Source: a virus. From it: a stretch of 21,111 nucleotides of DNA. Made by a program: the position numbers and the translations under genes. The notes under the pieces are model-generated. The model was not told the origin of the DNA and did not search any database. It was given only the letters and a program-made list of their open reading frames with translations. Location: positions 1-21,111 of the IMG/VR virus record IMGVR_UViG_3300010160_000278. The stretch is one strand, 5' to 3'. Below, in pieces: positions 9,134-16,469 of the stretch (position 1 is the first letter of the stretch; the number at the start of each line of letters is the position of its first letter).

Positions 9134-9610
9134 TTATTTTTTCCATTCCCTATAAAGGTGCTGGTATTTGTCATCTGTTTTTATGTAATGTGACAGCAAT
9201 CTAGAAGTAGTACGAGAAGGTTTGAAGTACCATAAGTTGATGTTACGAATTCTTGTAGACTCTTTAAACCACATCCAACCAAAGAAGAATCCTTCTGTAT
9301 GATAGTTGAAGTTGTAAATGATCTTACCCTTTTGTTTTGTCTTTTGCCAATCAACTGGTAGGTTAACCATCTCCTTACCATCAACTGTTTTCATCTTCTT
9401 TCTCTTCTTTTTATTGATAGAGAATTCACCAAAGCCAAAAGGAAGTCTTGCTTTCTCTCCTGTTTCTAGAATGTAGTTTTTGAAATGTTCATTATATTGA
9501 TATATAATGTTTCTCCACTCATCAAATGTAACTTTTATGGTGGGATTTTTTCTGCAGAAATTGTTGTAGTTTTCTTTACTGGAGCTTCTCCAGTCAATCT
9601 TGGTTCGCAT
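9134..9610 (-). CDS. HU/IHF-like conserved crAss-like phage protein (158 aa)
   Basis: This small basic protein has an N-terminal helical half (residues 1-50, DWRSSSKENYNNFCRKNP, then FDEWRNIIYQYNEHF). At residues 49-70 it has ETGEKARLPFGFGEFSI followed by NKKKRKK, which resembles the arm region of HU/IHF proteins (compare LPGFGTF in HU). The rest (LPVDWQKTKQKGKIIYNF, then FFFGWMWF) does not match bacterial HU and is aromatic. Published crAss-like genome maps place IHF-like genes among the tail genes, which fits. Its start overlaps the preceding stop as TAATG, and it sits between two ring genes, so a structural or DNA-packaging role is possible. DNA binding is not shown by the sequence. Confidence 0.55.
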   Translation of the reverse strand: MRTKIDWRSSSKENYNNFCRKNPTIKVTFDEWRNIIYQYNEHFKNYILETGEKARLPFGFGEFSINKKKRKKMKTVDGKEMVNLPVDWQKTKQKGKIIYNFNYHTEGFFFGWMWFKESTRIRNINLWYFKPSRTTSRLLSHYIKTDDKYQHLYREWKK

Positions 9611-10347
9611 TAACTAGTTGGTTTAGCATTAGGAGCCTGACCATCTATACCTTCAAATGTCATGTCTGTTTTAATGCTAAAGTAAGTAGATAATAGTTTT
9701 TGAGATGTTAACTCTAATACTTGTTTTTCTAAATAACCAGGACATCCAAACTCCTTATCCAATGGATTCATACAATAGTCTTCATCGCTCACTGTAGGAG
9801 TTGGGCCACATGCACAGTCTGATGGGTATAGTATCTCATTAGGAACATCTTCTTCAAAGAATGCAGAAATTCTCACTGAGTGCAAATTAGGATTATTAAT
9901 ATATAAATATCCTCCATTTGCTATCCAGTAATATTGTTCAGCTCTAATGATAGGTAGCTTTAATAAATTTAAGTATCTGTTAATTGTAATCTCTTTAAAT
10001 CTTTTTCCTTTACCACCCATAGCGTTGATAGAATATACACCTTGTATTAGATATTGATAGTTTCCTTCACTGATGCGAGGAAGTTTGAATCTGCTTCTTG
10101 CCACTTGACAAGGATCAACATACTCACAGCAATCAGAAATAGGAACCTCTATCATCTCTAAACAAGGAAGTGTTTGGAATACAGTGTCTGTAGCCCAAAG
10201 CTTTCTGAGATTTGTTTCTCTCTTTACCAATAAAAATGTATTGTTTCTAACCTCAGACGCAACAACCCTATCAGTGATAAGGTTATCTGTTGTTAATAGT
10301 TTGTGCATTGCACGAACATCTGAGACCATTTTTCTTAATGTAGCCAT
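9610..10347 (-). CDS. Neck ring / structural protein (crAss001 R2-like, 245 aa)
   Basis: The order of elements suits a virion adaptor: an N-terminal helix (MATLRKMVSDVRAMHKLL), a basic linker (REVRN-like VASEVRNNTF, VKRETNLRKLW), a beta core with CLEMIEVPISDCCEYVDPC near residues 62-80, then GVYSINAMGGKGKRF and a strand-rich C-terminal half (QYYWIANGGYLYINNPNL, VRISAFFEEDVPNEIL). Cysteines are frequent (near 70-80 and 175-200). It is coupled by TAATG to both neighbours: the metallophosphoesterase upstream and the HU/IHF-like gene downstream. In crAss-like phages this slot holds a ring protein. I see no catalytic motif. The family assignment is from memory and gene order. Confidence 0.65.
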   Translation of the reverse strand: MATLRKMVSDVRAMHKLLTTDNLITDRVVASEVRNNTFLLVKRETNLRKLWATDTVFQTLPCLEMIEVPISDCCEYVDPCQVARSRFKLPRISEGNYQYLIQGVYSINAMGGKGKRFKEITINRYLNLLKLPIIRAEQYYWIANGGYLYINNPNLHSVRISAFFEEDVPNEILYPSDCACGPTPTVSDEDYCMNPLDKEFGCPGYLEKQVLELTSQKLLSTYFSIKTDMTFEGIDGQAPNAKPTS

Positions 10348-11597
10348 TATAAATACTGTTTGAATATATTTGTTATTCCTTCATCATAATCAATTAGGAA
10401 TCCTGTTACTTCTGCTTTAGACATTGTATGACCATTCTTATCATCCCATAGACTCTTAGAATTTGAGAATGCTGAGATTTGGTAAAACTTAATACCATTG
10501 AAATCATGACTCACCTCATGGTGTTTATCTCCTGTGAATATATAGAACTTATCATGTAAAGACCACCCTGCTCTATATTCTATTGGAAACAATGCAGCAA
10601 GCTTTGCAGGTTTAATAGCATCTCCATGATTAAACATCAATGCTGATTGACCATAGCTTACATACTTTCTATACTTAGGAGAACAATCAAATGTTACTCT
10701 CTCTGTATTTCTAAAGTAGGTTTGTAACCAATTAACCATATGCCATCCTACAAACTCATCATGATTACCTGCTACATATACTACCTTCACTTCATGACCA
10801 TACTGTAATAACATTGTAATCATTAAGATCTCATGTCCACATATGTACTCGAATGATGTTTGATATGTGTGAGTGTTTGTTTGAGGAGTTCCTTTTGTAG
10901 TCATACCACTGTATTCACTATTGAACTCATCAGACCCAATGATGTATGTAATTTCTTCTAAGTTGTTTGAAAGCTGAGCTTGGTTAGCTATCAACTCCAC
11001 CTTGTACATGATATGAGCTAGTCTATTAGTAACATCATTGTTACCATCTATGTCATATTTGTTCAAGTGAGAATCCTGTTTGTTGATGACTAACATACCT
11101 TTTGGTTTGTCAAAGTCAACCTTAGGACTCATAACCTCTTGACTTACAGGCTTATATGAAGCTAAAAAGTCTACAAACGCATCTTGAAAAACTTGTTCTG
11201 TAGACTTCTTCCCTAACCAGGCTTTGACTTGCCAATGTGGATTCCCACCATTTCCCCAGTAGTTCTGTACGTACTTGGTGATTTCCCATTTGTCTGTGTC
11301 AATCTTACACTTTACTATGAGCTCATCTAAGCTCTTAATTTCATCTTTGCTATTGAAGACAATCTCTCCTGTTCCTTTAACAATGTCTTCTTCAAATCTC
11401 ACTATTGTTTCCTCTAGCTCAGAAACATAGTTACCCACCTCTGCCACTTCTTCAACAATTTCTCTGTTTCTTAACTCTACCAATAACTCATCAACCTCTA
11501 ATTCTGTAATTCCAAGCTTGTCAGCGTAGAACTTTTTACTCTTTTTCCAATGTAGGATTTCTTCTAGCTGGTTCAGTAATGCTTGATTCTCAGGCAT
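10347..11597 (-). CDS. Calcineurin-like metallophosphoesterase with N-terminal HTH-like segment (416 aa)
   Basis: The C-terminal two thirds carry the binuclear-metal phosphoesterase signature in order: QDSH (Asp175, His177), GSDEFNSE (Asp223), the phage-type TTKGTPQ at 233-239, GNHDE at 277-281, NHGD (His324) and TGDKHHE at 355-361. The family hydrolyses phosphodiesters or phosphomonoesters, often in nucleic acids; the substrate here is unknown. Residues 11-45 look like a helix-turn-helix (WKKSKKFYADKLGITELEV), and 55-75 are acidic and helical. The ATG at 11597 is preferred over an upstream TTG at 11657 because a promoter overlaps that TTG and the ATG falls about 25 bases after the expected transcription start. 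The gene heads the ring-muzzle unit and is coupled by TAATG to the next gene. Confidence 0.85.
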   Translation of the reverse strand: MPENQALLNQLEEILHWKKSKKFYADKLGITELEVDELLVELRNREIVEEVAEVGNYVSELEETIVRFEEDIVKGTGEIVFNSKDEIKSLDELIVKCKIDTDKWEITKYVQNYWGNGGNPHWQVKAWLGKKSTEQVFQDAFVDFLASYKPVSQEVMSPKVDFDKPKGMLVINKQDSHLNKYDIDGNNDVTNRLAHIMYKVELIANQAQLSNNLEEITYIIGSDEFNSEYSGMTTKGTPQTNTHTYQTSFEYICGHEILMITMLLQYGHEVKVVYVAGNHDEFVGWHMVNWLQTYFRNTERVTFDCSPKYRKYVSYGQSALMFNHGDAIKPAKLAALFPIEYRAGWSLHDKFYIFTGDKHHEVSHDFNGIKFYQISAFSNSKSLWDDKNGHTMSKAEVTGFLIDYDEGITNIFKQYL

Positions 11598-11625
11598 ATG
11601 TAGTTTATTTTGGTTAAAAATTAAT

Positions 11626-11658
11626 GTAAAGATAGGAACTATTTCTGAATTTCCCAAA
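11626..11658 (-). promoter_or_regulatory. Bacteroidota-type primary sigma promoter
   Basis: On the minus strand TTTG (11655-11658) is followed by 20 bases and then TATCTTTAC (11626-11634). This matches the known Bacteroidota consensus of TTTG at -33 and TAnnTTTG at -7, with one mismatch in the last position of the second element. The first base of RNA would fall about 20-25 bases before the ATG at 11597. It lies just after an intrinsic terminator, so it would restart transcription with the metallophosphoesterase and run into the ring and muzzle genes using host RNA polymerase. Confidence 0.7.
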
Positions 11659-11710
11659 AATAAGTTAACTATTTTGGTTATATGGAATAACTTTTTTAGT
11701 TATAGTTAAA

Positions 11711-11741
11711 ACAAAAACTCCCAGGGTGGAAACCCTAGGAG
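11711..11741 (-). terminator. Intrinsic terminator closing the fibre cassette
   Basis: Read on the minus strand, CTCC and AGGGT pair with ACCCT and GGAG around a four-base loop, with a single mismatch within the stem (11718-11741). The stem is followed at once by TTTTTGTTTT. It lies 40 bases after the stop of the 189-residue gene and ahead of the promoter at 11626-11658, so it separates two transcription units. Confidence 0.85.
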
Positions 11742-11781
11742 AACTCCCTGTAAACCAACAAACAGGATTTTTAAAATTGTA

Positions 11782-12351
11782 TTAGCATTGGAACGAATTA
11801 TATTGAAAGTTGCCACTTGTAATATTCCAAGATATATTCTCTTGATCAAACAAAAGAGCAGTGATAGGAGTACCTACAGCGTTTCTAGCAATTGCTGTAC
11901 AAGTTGTAGGAGCACCTCCTCCAAGGCCTGCAAATGAGTAGCTATTAGCTACAAACAAGGTATAGTCAGAAGCATCTAAGTATATTCTTAAAACTGAACC
12001 TGTAGGACATCCATCATTTTCAGCATACTGTCCAACCTCAGCTAAATAATAATCCTCTGGATTAAGAGTTGTAGATGTGGAAGTTGTACTTGTACTACTT
12101 GTAGAAGTACTAGTGGTGGTGGTAGTTGGAGCTCCCACTACATCTAAATAAAGGTCTCTATCACAGACTCCTGTAGATCTTACAAGAACTTCTGTAGTAT
12201 ATTGTGGAACTAGAGTTGATGTGTATCCAGCAACAAGAGCTGCTCTAGAAATACCAGTTTCAAATGCTGTTATGTAACCATCTACATTTGAGTATAAGTT
12301 GAATGGACCTGTATCAGATCCTGCTAGGGTAAGTGTTATTAATACTGTCAT
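11782..12351 (-). CDS. Two-domain virion accessory protein with Ser/Thr linker (189 aa)
   Basis: Residues 1-72 form the TGPF domain (LTLAGSDTGPFNLYSN, GISRAALVAGYTS, RSTGVCDRDLYLDV), also found at the start of the 288-residue protein at 1221-2087. A pure Ser/Thr linker of about 21 residues follows (APTTTTTSTST onwards). The last ~85 residues (EDYYLAEVGQYAENDGCPTG to FQYNSFQC) form a separate compact domain with several cysteines. This build of domain, linker, domain is common in accessory and receptor-binding proteins of Bacteroidota phages, but a binding partner cannot be read from the sequence. It is the last gene of the fibre cassette, 11 bases after the previous stop, and is followed by a strong terminator. 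A role on the virion surface is inferred. Confidence 0.6.
   Translation of the reverse strand: MTVLITLTLAGSDTGPFNLYSNVDGYITAFETGISRAALVAGYTSTLVPQYTTEVLVRSTGVCDRDLYLDVVGAPTTTTTSTSTSSTSTTSTSTTLNPEDYYLAEVGQYAENDGCPTGSVLRIYLDASDYTLFVANSYSFAGLGGGAPTTCTAIARNAVGTPITALLFDQENISWNITSGNFQYNSFQC
12067..12126 (-). repeat. Ser/Thr linker tract in the 189-residue protein
   Basis: About twenty Ser and Thr residues in a row (TTTTTSTSTSSTST onwards) built from ACT/ACA/AGT/TCT-type codons. It separates the TGPF domain from the C-terminal domain. Confidence 0.8.
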
Positions 12352-12362
12352 ATTGGTTTATT

Positions 12363-13217
12363 TTAACAAAGTGATAATCCTGCTGAGTTTGATAAGTAAG
12401 TAACATTATTTTGGTATGAGTAACAAGATCCATCACAAATACCTGATTGACAACAGTTTGCATGACTAAGTGTATAAAATGTATATTGTCCTGAAGTATT
12501 TCCTGAATTTACATTTAATGTTGCATATGCTGTTCCTGAACTTTCACAAAGTGGATTATCTTCTATATTAGCAAAATCATATGAAAATTCAAATGTTATA
12601 GTATATGGAGCAGCAATTGGATTACCATATTGATCTTTTAATGTAACTGTATATACGTCTTGTTGATCAACAGTTCCATTACAACCATCAGGAAAAGTTG
12701 TATTATTACTTAATGTAAAACATGTTAATACTGGAGGAGGAGGAGGAGGTATTGTAGTGGTAGTTGTAGTAGTTGTACATGCTGCACATCCACCACCATA
12801 CATAGTTGCAATATTAGTTGGAGCTCCTGATATATTTATATTTACAGCATTTCCTCCATATGATAAAAGGTAGTTACCATTAGCAAATGTTACAAATCCT
12901 GATGAAGTAAATATAGTAGAAGTACAAAATGTTGAAGTATTTCCTAATACTGTTACACTACCTGCTGGACTATAACATGCTATATATGAAGTGCTACCAT
13001 AACTAACTGATGCATTAAAAAATGTTGTATTTGTTATAGATTGATATGGAGGACATTGATTGTTTGCATATCCAACTAAAGGACCACTATCTACATAATA
13101 ATTACTAACTATAAATTGTTTAGTAGCAATTTGATTACCTGTAGGTGGTGTTCCTATTGGAGTAAGCCCCATTGTTGTTAAATCTGTATATGTTACTAAA
13201 GCATTAAATGTTTGCAT
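12363..13217 (-). CDS. Probable fibre-associated protein with poly-Thr/poly-Pro hinge and Ig-like domain (284 aa)
   Basis: An N-terminal beta-rich domain (residues 1-145, Asn/Ser/Thr/Tyr-rich, with TYTDLTTMGLTPIG near the start and GGGCAAC at its end) is joined by eight threonines, then Ile and six prolines to a C-terminal domain. The latter contains VYTVTLKDQYGNPIAAPYTI, the pattern of bacterial Ig-like (Big_1-type) repeats, and ends in a Cys-rich section (CCQSGICDGSC). Poly-Thr plus poly-Pro should make a stiff extended hinge. The start overlaps the collagen-like fibre stop as TAATG, so the two proteins are probably made together, and this one may attach to or tip that fibre. No enzymatic motif is seen and the receptor is unknown. 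Confidence 0.55.
   Translation of the reverse strand: MQTFNALVTYTDLTTMGLTPIGTPPTGNQIATKQFIVSNYYVDSGPLVGYANNQCPPYQSITNTTFFNASVSYGSTSYIACYSPAGSVTVLGNTSTFCTSTIFTSSGFVTFANGNYLLSYGGNAVNINISGAPTNIATMYGGGCAACTTTTTTTTIPPPPPPVLTCFTLSNNTTFPDGCNGTVDQQDVYTVTLKDQYGNPIAAPYTITFEFSYDFANIEDNPLCESSGTAYATLNVNSGNTSGQYTFYTLSHANCCQSGICDGSCYSYQNNVTYLSNSAGLSLC
12732..12776 (-). repeat. Poly-Thr plus poly-Pro hinge in the 284-residue protein
   Basis: TTTTTTTT, then Ile and PPPPPP. The proline part is a pure (CCT)n-type run (GGAGGAGG on the plus strand), prone to slippage, so its length may vary between related phages. Confidence 0.8.
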
Positions 13218-14959
13218 TATTTCAATTTAGCTTCTAATTCAGAAATACGTTTTTCTAATTGAGCAATCTTCCAGCTATGTACCTGTGTATAATCCACTAC
13301 TAAGAAACCATCTTCTTTTTCTTCTACAGCATCTGGTAATACATTCTGTACTTCTTGTGCAATATATCCCCAATGAGTTTTATTATCTTTTGCTTCATCT
13401 TTCCAAGTAAATGCTACAGTTTCTACATTGTTTGATGGAATAGCTGTAATTATATCTTTAAGTCTTAAGTCAGAGTTTTGGAAGAAAGAATCTGCATATA
13501 TTGAATTACCACTTACATATACAGTTGAGTTTGTATATCCAGAGTTTGCATTAGTACATATAACTATTGCTCCTGCAGTTGCTGGAGAGATAGATGTAAA
13601 TCCAGGGCCAGTAGGGCCAGTAGGGCCAGTTGCTCCTTGGGGACCTTGGGCACCTTGAGGACCAGTAGGACCAGGTCCTCCTGTTGCTCCTTGAGGTCCT
13701 GTAGCTCCCTGTGGTCCAGTTGGACCAGGACCTCCTGTAGGACCTTGTGGACCAGTAGCTCCTTGTGGACCTTGAGGGCCAGTGGGACCAGCAGCACCAG
13801 AAGTACCAGCTGATGCTGATGTGCCAGCTGTTCCTGTACTTGTTCCACTAGAAGCAGATGTACCAGAACTAGCTGATGTACCTGCTGTAGCTGAAGAACC
13901 TGAGCTTCCTGAACTTGCAGATGTACCTGATGAACCAGAGCTTGCAGATGTTCCTGATGTAGCACTAGATCCACTTGTTCCTGCTGTTGCAGAAGTACCA
14001 GTTGAACCTGAAGTACCACTTGTTCCATTACCACCAGCAGCTCCAAATAAGTTTACAGCCCAAGCTGCATATGTTCCTGCACCCACTGTAGTGGTAACGT
14101 TAACCACCATAACACCTGTACCACTATTGTAAGAGGTAACAGATCCTTGCATTGTATTACTTACATCATATACTATGATGACTGTCTGTGCAACACTATA
14201 AGCTAATCCTGTACCAACAGTTAATGTTCTAGTACCAGTTCCTATTAATAAAGATGTAACAGAAGATGTTAAATATCTATCTCCATCTAAACCAGCTGTA
14301 CCTGAAGAAGCTGAAGTACCATTTGTACCACTAGACGCAGATGTTCCAGATGTACCAGTAGTACCAGTAGAACCAGAAGTACCAGAGGTTGCATCTTGAC
14401 CTGAAGTACCAGCAGTAGCATCACGACCTGATGTACCTGTGGTACCAGAGCTACCATCTGTACCTGAAGTTGCAGAACTTCCTGAACTTCCAGAAAGACC
14501 AGAAGAACCAGATGTACCAGCAGTTCCAGAAAGACCACCAGAACCTGAAGTACCATTAGAACCTTCTCTACCAGAACTTCCAGACGTACCATTAGATCCA
14601 GAGGTACCACTACTACCAGCAGCACCAGCGGCACCGTTACTACCTGAGCTACCAGATGAACCAGAGGTTCCAGATGAACCTGTAGCACCTGAACTTCCAG
14701 ATGTTCCAGAGCTTCCTGTTATACCACTAGAACCAGAAGTTCCAGAGGTACCATTAAGACCAACAACACCATTGCAAAGAGCGTCATCTATTTTTGATAG
14801 AGCACAGTTTAAGTTATCTCCAGTGTGAATTCCTGAACAAGGAAGGTTGGGTCCATTATATGTAACAAGACCTGATACTGTTTCACAAGGAACTGAACTA
14901 CAGTTTTCATTAGGATGATAGTAAGCATTGTAACAAGGATCTCCAGGATTGCAAGCCAT
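13217..14959 (-). CDS. Collagen-like tail/head fibre with C-terminal Peptidase_S74 chaperone (580 aa)
   Basis: Residues 1-66 are a Cys-rich N-terminal domain likely to anchor the fibre. Residues ~67-225 are Gly-Thr-Ser and Gly-Ser-Ser triplets. A beta module at ~226-303 ([18 protein letters not shown], then [11 protein letters not shown]) resembles small modules seen in other phage fibres. More Ser/Thr triplets follow, with Ala often replacing every second Gly. Residues ~388-452 are true collagen-like [13 protein letters not shown]. The end is an S74 intramolecular chaperone: SDLRLKDI places the Ser496/Lys501 dyad of this self-cleaving family, followed by [27 protein letters not shown] and a terminal coiled coil ([12 protein letters not shown]). 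The chaperone should trimerise the fibre and then cleave itself off before Ser496. Confidence 0.85.
   Translation of the reverse strand: MACNPGDPCYNAYYHPNENCSSVPCETVSGLVTYNGPNLPCSGIHTGDNLNCALSKIDDALCNGVVGLNGTSGTSGSSGITGSSGTSGSSGATGSSGTSGSSGSSGSNGAAGAAGSSGTSGSNGTSGSSGREGSNGTSGSGGLSGTAGTSGSSGLSGSSGSSATSGTDGSSGTTGTSGRDATAGTSGQDATSGTSGSTGTTGTSGTSASSGTNGTSASSGTAGLDGDRYLTSSVTSLLIGTGTRTLTVGTGLAYSVAQTVIIVYDVSNTMQGSVTSYNSGTGVMVVNVTTTVGAGTYAAWAVNLFGAAGGNGTSGTSGSTGTSATAGTSGSSATSGTSASSGSSGTSASSGSSGSSATAGTSASSGTSASSGTSTGTAGTSASAGTSGAAGPTGPQGPQGATGPQGPTGGPGPTGPQGATGPQGATGGPGPTGPQGAQGPQGATGPTGPTGPGFTSISPATAGAIVICTNANSGYTNSTVYVSGNSIYADSFFQNSDLRLKDIITAIPSNNVETVAFTWKDEAKDNKTHWGYIAQEVQNVLPDAVEEKEDGFLVVDYTQVHSWKIAQLEKRISELEAKLK
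13606..14760 (-). repeat. Collagen-like and Gly-Ser-Thr triplet repeat coding tract
   Basis: Nine-base and longer imperfect repeats encode Gly-X-Y triplets in two blocks (about 14290-14760 and 13606-14045), separated by a non-repeat module. The block nearest the 3' end of the gene uses Pro/Gln/Ala in X and Y; the other blocks use Ser/Thr. On the opposite strand the repeat gives artificial Pro/Glu/Val-rich open frames. Confidence 0.85.
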
Positions 14960-14980
14960 TTTATAATTAGTTTAATAAGA

Positions 14981-16072
14981 TTAAGGAATGTACATAATAT
15001 AATATGCAGCTATGACAGGTTGAATATTTGCGTGAGCTTCCCCACCACCTGTATTAGTATTTGTAACACTTGTAGTTATATCAACAGTAAGACTAACACT
15101 ACTAGTATCTCTAGTTAGAGGCACAGAAGTTCTACTTCCATCTCCTTGTCCTGAAGGAGCTTGAACTCCTGCATAACTATGGCTATGAGGATTTGGAGAA
15201 ATAGTACCAATAGATGTAGCAGTTGCACTATGTGAGTGAGAAGGCATCTGTGATGCAATAAGCGTCACTGTATTTGCTCCAGCTGTATTAAATATTGCAT
15301 AGTTTGGATTACCAGGATTTGCAGGATTAACTGCAGCATCCAATCCAACTCCTATTGGAGGAACATTTTGAATAGCTCCAACAGCAACACGTCCTCTTCT
15401 ATCAGGAGTGCCATTTAAGCCATTACATAGATATACCTTGTAGAACCCAGCAGCATTTAAACCTGCACCTGTTCCATCAAAGTTAGTTAATGATCCATAG
15501 TATTCATATGCTACATATGGAACCATTTTTAAATATTGTTGATTTGAACCACCACCACTTTGACTAGCTAAATAAGCTGCAATCAAAGCATCTAAGTCTG
15601 CTAGCTTAACATAGTTTGTATCTACATCAAGTGTAAGAGCAGCAAGATCAGTGACAGTTAAACAAAGCTTATTTATAATAGCTTGGACAATAGCATGAGT
15701 GTCAGAAGAAGCAGTTACCCCTGTAAGACAATCAATTGCATAATCAGCATTTAGTATAGTTAATATATCATCAATAGTAAATACTTGTGCTTGTAAGCTA
15801 CATATAGCTGATACTGTAGCTGTAAATAACTCTTGAGTATTTGGTGTATGAGCAGGTAAATATAAATCAACTATAGGACAAGATATACTTAATGTAATAG
15901 CATCCCCTGTACCAGTTAATAAAGGAACTAGAGCATTCATTATAGCTTGTTCAACAGAAACTAAATTGTCTCCTGTTTCAACACCTAGTGCCTCATAGTT
16001 TATACCTGTATATCTAACACATTCATCAGATACTGTCTGAACACATCCATTATAACAACTTTCGCAAGACAT
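14981..16072 (-). CDS. Tail-collar / microcystin-dependent-protein-like fibre (363 aa)
   Basis: The first ~180 residues are mostly helical with Ile/Leu/Ala/Asp-rich sections (SVEQAIMNALVPLL, IDDILTILNADYAID, VDTNYVKLADLDALIAAYLASQ). They follow a Cys-rich start (MSCESCYNGC). The C-terminal half has the phage tail-collar layout: LCNGLNGTPDRRGRVAVG near residue 215, then VTLIASQMPSHSHS, a second His pair in NPHSHSYAG, and the closing GGGEAHANIQPVIAAYYIMYIP-like strand split around residue 345. Paired histidines in this family are known from short tail fibres, where they bind metal in the receptor-binding tip. It lies 21 bases upstream of the collagen-like fibre, so both probably serve adsorption. 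The trimer state and receptor are inferred. Confidence 0.75.
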   Translation of the reverse strand: MSCESCYNGCVQTVSDECVRYTGINYEALGVETGDNLVSVEQAIMNALVPLLTGTGDAITLSISCPIVDLYLPAHTPNTQELFTATVSAICSLQAQVFTIDDILTILNADYAIDCLTGVTASSDTHAIVQAIINKLCLTVTDLAALTLDVDTNYVKLADLDALIAAYLASQSGGGSNQQYLKMVPYVAYEYYGSLTNFDGTGAGLNAAGFYKVYLCNGLNGTPDRRGRVAVGAIQNVPPIGVGLDAAVNPANPGNPNYAIFNTAGANTVTLIASQMPSHSHSATATSIGTISPNPHSHSYAGVQAPSGQGDGSRTSVPLTRDTSSVSLTVDITTSVTNTNTGGGEAHANIQPVIAAYYIMYIP

Positions 16073-16080
16073 GGTTTAAT

Positions 16081-16356
16081 TTATTTATGAATTAACACTT
16101 TAACTCTACTCACAACCTGAGAGGTAGTGGGAAGACCACACACCATAGCATAAGTGGGAGTACAAAGTCTATATGTTAATATTTGTTTGTAATGTAATAA
16201 ATCATCAATTATCTCTCCAGGAATACAATTATTCATAGAGAAGATAATATTATTATACTGGCGATTTGCCCAGTAAGTTAATCTTTCATCAATTTGTAAT
16301 AGTGTAGCAGGAATGCTAGCATCAACTACACAATCTGTTAATCTTGGTGATAACAT
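16081..16356 (-). CDS. Small protein of unknown function (91 aa)
   Basis: I do not recognise this protein. It is probably helical in the middle (LLQIDERLTYWANRQYNNII, then IIDDLLHYKQILTYRL) with four Cys spread along it (near 9, 43, 65, 73) and a short basic end (SRVKVLIHK). There is no signal peptide or membrane helix. Its ATG lies inside the 3' end of the six-Cys gene, with 35 bases of overlap in a different frame, and its stop is eight bases before the collar-fibre start, so it is embedded in the accessory fibre operon. Similar small genes in phages are often assembly helpers or minor virion parts, but nothing here decides that. Confidence 0.6.
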   Translation of the reverse strand: MLSPRLTDCVVDASIPATLLQIDERLTYWANRQYNNIIFSMNNCIPGEIIDDLLHYKQILTYRLCTPTYAMVCGLPTTSQVVSRVKVLIHK

Positions 16357-16468
16357 CTTTTATTCTTTTTGTAGCAGTTTTAAGTTTGTTGTTGCATGCT
16401 GAACATAGGCCATTAATTAATTGACAGCCACAGCCCACCTTCATACCACATCCTCTACAGTTTGCCAT
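16322..16468 (-). CDS. 48-residue six-cysteine, probable zinc-binding protein
   Basis: Read on the minus strand from ATG 16466-16468 to TGA 16322-16324. The protein starts MANCRGCGMKVGCGCQLING, and two more cysteines follow (LCSACNNK), giving Cys at 4, 7, 13, 15, 22 and 25 in CxxC-x5-CxC-x6-CxxC spacing. That is zinc-ribbon or double-knuckle-like. The tail (KLKTATKRIKDVITKINRL) is basic and amphipathic. It starts two bases after the end of the 185-residue gene and overlaps the 91-residue gene by 35 bases. The open frame, cysteine pattern and tight placement support a real gene; binding to zinc, nucleic acid or a virion partner is inferred. Confidence 0.7.
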   Translation of the reverse strand: MANCRGCGMKVGCGCQLINGLCSACNNKLKTATKRIKDVITKINRLCS

Positions 16469-16469
16469 A

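Noticed and set aside
11598-11657. Longer start (TTG at 11657) for the metallophosphoesterase.
   Set aside because: It would place the start inside the promoter and upstream of the expected transcript; the ATG at 11597 has a good leader and starts the helical N-terminus.
12720-12780. CRISPR-like or microsatellite regulatory repeat suggested by the GTTGTA and GGAGGA runs.
   Set aside because: The runs are in frame and code for Thr and Pro linkers in a clear gene; there are no spacers.
13428-14828. Plus-strand Pro/Glu/Val-rich and minus-strand Leu/Gln/Val-rich open frames across the collagen-like region (13428-13658, 13782-14132, 14439-14828, 13564-14046, 14287-14688).
   Set aside because: They are by-products of the Gly-X-Y codon repeat read in other frames; the 580-residue frame has a recognisable S74 domain and fits the operon.
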